Positions 6,131 through 9,894 of a stretch of DNA of 9,894 nt are shown here, piece after piece. This stretch comes from Clostridia bacterium (GTDB lineage Bacteria > Bacillota > Clostridia > Oscillospirales > UBA644). The notes under the pieces are model-generated. The model ran no database searches, was not told the DNA's origin, and saw only the letters and a list, made by a program, of their open reading frames with translations. The stretch spans positions 1-9,894 of the forward strand of contig WHHJ01000063.1 of assembly GCA_014872655.1 (NCBI GenBank). Direction: 5' to 3'. Within the stretch, counting starts at the first letter, position 1. The number at the start of each line of letters is the position of its first letter. Both the position numbers and the translations under genes were made by a program.

Positions 6131-7516
6131 ATGGGACAACTCAATTTGGATTCGGTAAAAAAAGTATATTTTATCGGAATAGGCGGGTCCTCTATGTCGA
6201 GCCTTGCGGAGATTTTAAAACTCCGCGAATATGAAGTTTGCGGATCCGATATGCAGCAAAGCCATACGGTGGAACATCTGGAGAAGATGGGTATTGGCGT
6301 AACGGTCGGACAAAAGGCAGAGAATATCGCAAACTTCCAACCGGAGGTTGTGATCAAAACGGACGCGATCATGTCAAACAATCCGGAATTGATTTATGCC
6401 GAACAGCATCATATTCCTGTCTATCGCCGGGCCTTGTTGTTAGGGGTTCTTTTAGATGAGTATCCCATGACGGTCGGCGTTGCGGGAACACACGGAAAAA
6501 CAACGACGACTTCCATGATCACGTCGATCTTTTTAACGGCAGGCAAGGATCCTTCTGCGATTATCGGCGGACATATGAAGCAGATAGACAGTTCTTATCG
6601 GATCGGAAAAAGTGATTTATGTATTTTTGAAAGCTGTGAGTTTAAAGAATCTTTTCTGCATTTTCATCCGAATATTTCAGTTATCTTAAATATTGCTCAA
6701 GATCATATGGAATATTTTAAAACGGTAGAAAATTTGATACATTCTTTCCAAACCTATCTGAAAAATACGCGTCCCGGTGGCGCGGTGATAGCCAATGCAG
6801 AAGATGAAAATAGTCTTCAAATGCTTTCCGGATATTCCGGGAAGGTAGTCACTTTTGGTTTGGAAAAGGGGGATTTTACGGCGGCAAATATCCAAATTTC
6901 TCACGGGTTGACTTCTTTCGATATTCTATATCAGAATCAGTTTTTCTGTTCGGTCGGTTTATCCGTTCCCGGCAGACATAACATAAAAAATGCTTTGGCT
7001 GCAGCGGCAGCCGCGTATACGGCAGGGTTGAGCGCTTCAGAAATCGGGCAGGGGCTGCATGCGTATACCGGAGCCCAGCGTCGGTTCGAATATCATTGTA
7101 AAATCAACGGCGCGATCGTCGCCGATGATTACGGACATCATCCCGATGCGTATCGCGTAACGTTCCAAACTGCTCGGGATATGGGGTTTAAGCGGATCAT
7201 TGCCATCCATCAGCCGCATACGTATTCTCGAACCAAGATGATGATGGATGAATTTGTTGCTGTTTTAAAGACGGTGGATCATGTGTTGATTCCTCCCATT
7301 TATGCAGCGCGCGAAACCAATGATTTATATCATGTCTGCTCGCAGGATTTAGTGGATCGGTTGCCGAATGCCGAATTTGTTCCGGATTTTGAGCATATCG
7401 CGGATCGAATCAAACAAATGGCTCAGCCCGGAGATTTGTTTATCACGTTAGGCTGCGGCGATATTTATAAGGCGGCGGAATTGACGGCAAAGAAATACGG
7501 CGAAGAAATCTTTTAA
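6131..7516 (+). CDS. murC: UDP-N-acetylmuramate--L-alanine ligase
   Basis: Cytoplasmic ATP-dependent ligase that joins L-Ala to UDP-MurNAc, the first amino acid of the peptidoglycan stem. From the ATG at 6131 it has 461 residues, the usual size. Motifs: VYFIGIGGSSMSSLAEIL (12-29, UDP-sugar site), GTHGKTTTTSM (119-129, ATP loop), LNIAQDHMEYF (186-196), GRHNIKNALAA (281-291), RRFE (318-320 region), DDYGHHP (332-338), QPHTYSR (361-367) and GCGD (441-444). After DDYGHHP many homologues have TE; here it is DA. The ESCEFKESFL stretch (167-176) fits the clostridial MurC type. An ATG at 6122 is in frame, but AGGAG (6117-6121) touches it and lies nine bases before 6131, so I prefer 6131. This gene stands where rsmG commonly follows mnmG. 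Confidence 0.95.
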   Translation: MGQLNLDSVKKVYFIGIGGSSMSSLAEILKLREYEVCGSDMQQSHTVEHLEKMGIGVTVGQKAENIANFQPEVVIKTDAIMSNNPELIYAEQHHIPVYRRALLLGVLLDEYPMTVGVAGTHGKTTTTSMITSIFLTAGKDPSAIIGGHMKQIDSSYRIGKSDLCIFESCEFKESFLHFHPNISVILNIAQDHMEYFKTVENLIHSFQTYLKNTRPGGAVIANAEDENSLQMLSGYSGKVVTFGLEKGDFTAANIQISHGLTSFDILYQNQFFCSVGLSVPGRHNIKNALAAAAAAYTAGLSASEIGQGLHAYTGAQRRFEYHCKINGAIVADDYGHHPDAYRVTFQTARDMGFKRIIAIHQPHTYSRTKMMMDEFVAVLKTVDHVLIPPIYAARETNDLYHVCSQDLVDRLPNAEFVPDFEHIADRIKQMAQPGDLFITLGCGDIYKAAELTAKKYGEEIF

Positions 7517-7533
7517 ATCAAATTCTTTTCAGT

Positions 7534-7567
7534 AAAAAAACAGGTGCATACAGCACCTGTTTTTTTT
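7534..7567. terminator. Bidirectional intrinsic terminator between murC and the oxidoreductase gene
   Basis: CAGGTGC (7541-7547) and GCACCTG (7553-7559) form a perfect seven-bp stem with loop ATACA, flanked by seven A (7534-7540) and eight T (7560-7567). The symmetric A and T runs let it terminate murC transcription on the + strand and the convergent minus-strand transcript, whose stop codon lies at 7581-7583. Confidence 0.93.
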
Positions 7568-7580
7568 GTATGATATTTTT

Positions 7581-8789
7581 TTAAAGCTGGAATCCTTTTT
7601 CTTTCCAAATTTTTTCTGCTGCAATGCGTGCCTCTTCCGGTGGAACATAGTCGGTTTTGCTGCAGCACGGATAAGAAACATGACCGTTTTTGTCCGGGAA
7701 GGGATTGAGGGTGTCGTTTTCGTATTTTTTACAATCCTCCGGGTTGTTGAAATCGGGAATATCATATTGTTTTCCTTTTTCCAATGCGCTTCTCCATCCC
7801 AGAATAGCCACGCTGGACATCGTAACCGCACGGTCAACATTAAAGAACGGCTGTGTATTGGTCAAAATGCTTTGCACAAAATAATACAGCGACCAGAAGT
7901 CTCCGCCTCCGTGAGCGGCTTTTGTAGCAAAGTCTCCAAATGCGTCCCAAGTTGGTTTGTAGGTCTTTACGCCTTCTGCCGAGGAAATATGTAAAGATTC
8001 TTTATCTCCGCGTACCGTTTCCATTCCGCCTTTTTCACAGCCCAATCGGTACCAGATATTATGTTCGTAAAAAGTAGACCACCCGGTAACGCGGAACAGG
8101 GCTCCGTTGTCCATTTGGCAAAGAATTGCCGCCGTCGCGTCCGCCGCATACCGCATTTTATCTTTATTTTGTTCCGGAGCAAAAACAGATAGTGCGTTGA
8201 CTGTTTTCGGCATGGTTTGAGTGACGTACATCAACGGTCCGATAGAGTGGGTTACGTAATAGGTCGAAGGCAGCCAGGAACGCCAATGATAAATGCCCGG
8301 CGACAGTTCATTAAATTCTTCTCCGCACATGGGGTGATTGTATTCTCCGTCGGCATATAAAACTTTTCCGTAATAGCCTTTTTCATATTCTTTTTTCATT
8401 TCCATCAGTGCGCACATGTAAGGGTAATTTTCGCCGATCATGTAAATTTTTCCGCTTTGGTCAGCGGCTCTTTTTAGTGCCACGCCTTCTGCCATGGTAA
8501 TATTAGACAGCGTTTCACTTAATACATGTTTTCCTGCTTTCAATGCCTTAATGGCAAACGGTGCATGTTCACAAAAATAATTGCACAAAATCACCGCATC
8601 GATATCGCTGTTCAGCATCTCGTCAAAATCCGAAAAATAGGTATAGTTTTCGGGATCGCGCTGCTTGAGCCACTCGATTCTTTTTTCGTCCCGTTCACAG
8701 ATCGCCGTTACTTTTGCGTCGGTAAAGTCTTTTGCCGCCTTTGCAAAATCACTGCCTCTGTAAGCGCCGATAATGCCGATTTTTATCAT
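7581..8789 (-). CDS. Gfo/Idh/MocA-family oxidoreductase, substrate unknown
   Basis: Predicted cytoplasmic NAD(P)-dependent enzyme acting on a sugar or sugar-like substrate; the exact reaction cannot be read. The 402 residues start MIKIGIIGAYRGSDF, a Rossmann fold with GxxGxxxG-like spacing (7-12). Asp63-Asp64 region leads to DAVILCNYFCEHAPFAIKAL (64-83) and GKHVLSETLSN (86-96). That last motif normally reads EKP in the family; here it is ETL (residues 92-94). The C-terminal domain has GENYPYM (119-125), GEYNHPM (148-154) and YYVTHSIGPL (177-186), with His181 a candidate catalytic residue. ENY plus a THSxGP motif recalls GH109-like NAD-dependent glycosidases, but there is no signal peptide and this is only a possibility. 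The ATG at 8789 has GGGAGGA (8795-8801) five bases upstream; a longer in-frame ATG at 8840 lies inside ychF. It follows ychF by 19 bases, so probably co-transcribed. Confidence 0.85.
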   Translation of the reverse strand: MIKIGIIGAYRGSDFAKAAKDFTDAKVTAICERDEKRIEWLKQRDPENYTYFSDFDEMLNSDIDAVILCNYFCEHAPFAIKALKAGKHVLSETLSNITMAEGVALKRAADQSGKIYMIGENYPYMCALMEMKKEYEKGYYGKVLYADGEYNHPMCGEEFNELSPGIYHWRSWLPSTYYVTHSIGPLMYVTQTMPKTVNALSVFAPEQNKDKMRYAADATAAILCQMDNGALFRVTGWSTFYEHNIWYRLGCEKGGMETVRGDKESLHISSAEGVKTYKPTWDAFGDFATKAAHGGGDFWSLYYFVQSILTNTQPFFNVDRAVTMSSVAILGWRSALEKGKQYDIPDFNNPEDCKKYENDTLNPFPDKNGHVSYPCCSKTDYVPPEEARIAAEKIWKEKGFQL

Positions 8790-8808
8790 AACAATCCTCC
8801 CGTAGAAA

Positions 8809-9894
8809 TTATACGTTGAATCGGAAGAGTACCACGTCACCGTCTTGTACGACGTAGTCTTTTCCTTCTGATCGAACCAATCCTTTTTCTTTAGCAGCCG
8901 TGTACGTTCCGCTTTCGACTAAGTCGTTAAAAGATACCACTTCTGCACGAATAAATCCACGTTCAAAGTCCGAATGGATTTTTCCGGCCGCTGCCGGCGC
9001 TTTCGTACCCTTACGGATGGTCCAAGCACGAACTTCCTGTGGTCCGGCAGTCAGATAACTAATCAGGCCAAGCAGTTGATAAGAAGCCTTGATTAAACGC
9101 GAAAGCCCGCTTTCTTTTAATCCCAAATCTTCTAAGAACATCAGTTTTTCTTCGTCATTCATTTCCGAAATATCTTCTTCAGTTTTTGCGCAGATCGGAA
9201 GAACTTGTGCGCCTTCCTTTTGAGCATACTCCTGTACGCGGTGCAGATAACTGTTTTCTGCCGTGTTAACAAATTCCTGCTCGTTCATATTTGCCGCGTA
9301 GATCACCGGTTTGATCGTTAAAAAGTTTGCAGCCGACAGTATTTTGTCCTCTTCCTCATTGGTCTGCATGCTTCGAATTGGTTTTTCTTGTTCTAACGTT
9401 TGTTTTACTCGTTCAAACAATTCCACTTCAGCGGTCGCGTTTTTATTTCCTTTCGCGTCTTTTTTTGCTTTATCCAAGCGCTTGTCCGCCGTTTCCATAT
9501 CGGCAAAAATCAATTCCAGATTGATCGTCTCAATATCTCGAATCGGGTCAACCGAGTTTTCCACGTGAATAATATTTTCGTCGTCAAAACAGCGCACAAC
9601 GTGGACGATTGCATCTACTTCACGGATGTGGGATAAAAATTTATTACCCAAACCCTCTCCTTTTGACGCCCCGCGAACAAGACCTGCAATATCTACAAAT
9701 TCAATCGTTGCCGGGGTATATTTTTCCGGATGGTACATTTCGGCCAGCACATCCAAGCGTTCGTCCGGTACGCTGACAACGCCGATATTGGGTTCTATTG
9801 TACAAAAGGCGTAGTTGGCAGCCTGGGCGGCTTTTGTATTGGTAATCGCGTTGAAAAGTGTACTTTTCCCCACGTTTGGTAATCCGACAATTCC
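8809..9894 (-). CDS. ychF: Redox-regulated ATPase YchF (OLA1 family), 5' end outside window
   Basis: Ribosome-associated P-loop NTPase of the Obg/HAS-GTPase group; family members prefer ATP. Only the first few codons are missing: the visible protein begins GIVGLPNVGKSTLF, so about three to five residues lie past the edge. The 361 visible residues show the P loop (GLPNVGKS, 4-11), DIAGLVRGASKGEGLGNKFL (68-87), NMNE (202-205) where ordinary GTPases have NKxD, a coiled-coil arm rich in Glu/Lys (about 130-185) and a C-terminal TGS domain with RGFIRAEVVSFNDL (312-325) and EGKDYVVQDGDVVLFRFNV to the end. The GTG at 9873 is the Val of the P loop, not a start. It is the upstream member of a minus-strand pair with the oxidoreductase. 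Confidence 0.96.
   Translation of the reverse strand, partial: GIVGLPNVGKSTLFNAITNTKAAQAANYAFCTIEPNIGVVSVPDERLDVLAEMYHPEKYTPATIEFVDIAGLVRGASKGEGLGNKFLSHIREVDAIVHVVRCFDDENIIHVENSVDPIRDIETINLELIFADMETADKRLDKAKKDAKGNKNATAEVELFERVKQTLEQEKPIRSMQTNEEEDKILSAANFLTIKPVIYAANMNEQEFVNTAENSYLHRVQEYAQKEGAQVLPICAKTEEDISEMNDEEKLMFLEDLGLKESGLSRLIKASYQLLGLISYLTAGPQEVRAWTIRKGTKAPAAAGKIHSDFERGFIRAEVVSFNDLVESGTYTAAKEKGLVRSEGKDYVVQDGDVVLFRFNV

Noticed and set aside
7566..7994. 142-codon + strand frame opposite the oxidoreductase gene
   Set aside because: It starts within the terminator T-run region and runs antisense to a well-supported coding frame, with no ribosome binding site or motif seen.
9311..9568. Several overlapping + strand frames opposite ychF
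   Set aside because: They are complements of the Lys/Glu-rich arm of YchF; no start signals or family motifs.

Overview
The window is a stretch of bacterial chromosome, AT-rich in its first 2.8 kb and more balanced afterwards. Its first two-thirds is the conserved gene string normally found next to the replication origin: rpmH, rnpA, yidD, yidC, jag (khpB/eloR), mnmE, mnmG, all on the + strand. The order, the short YidC without a lipobox or large periplasmic domain, the Jag protein and the style of MurC point to a low-GC Gram-positive, most likely Bacillota of the Clostridia type. This is inference from gene order and protein style; no 16S or database comparison was possible. dnaA and an origin are not visible; the window opens about 140 bases before rpmH.

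Layout. Bases 1-138 are a noncoding leader with a consensus sigma-70/sigma-A promoter (TTGACA, 17 bp spacer, TATAAT) whose -35 box lies in the apex of a terminator-like hairpin. Then follow rpmH (139-273, only 44 codons), a 95-base gap with a 10-bp hairpin, rnpA (369-716), yidD (719-955), yidC (960-1991) and jag (2021-2779). A clear intrinsic terminator (2801-2845) separates jag from mnmE (2859-4217), mnmG (4244-6118, GTG start) and murC (6131-7516). murC takes the place where rsmG (gidB) commonly follows mnmG. A short two-way terminator (7534-7567) closes this run against a convergent minus-strand pair: ychF (cut by the right edge, 8809-9894) followed 19 bases downstream by a Gfo/Idh/MocA-family oxidoreductase (7581-8789).

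How the genes work together. rpmH and rnpA supply ribosomal protein L34 and the RNase P protein. YidD and YidC serve membrane-protein insertion. Jag/KhpB is an RNA-binding regulator commonly encoded beside YidC. MnmE and MnmG form the complex that modifies the wobble uridine U34 of certain tRNAs. MurC adds L-alanine to UDP-MurNAc in peptidoglycan synthesis. YchF is a ribosome-associated P-loop NTPase. The oxidoreductase is the only accessory-looking gene; its substrate cannot be read from sequence.

Overall this is a housekeeping region. I found no mobile element, CRISPR array, tRNA, rRNA or convincing new system. No gene-free stretch reaches 300 bases. The points worth a second look are regulatory (promoter/terminator overlap, the jag-mnmE terminator with a competing pairing, a six-codon ORF before mnmG) and protein-level (degenerate KH loop in Jag, altered EKP motif in the oxidoreductase), plus the murC placement.
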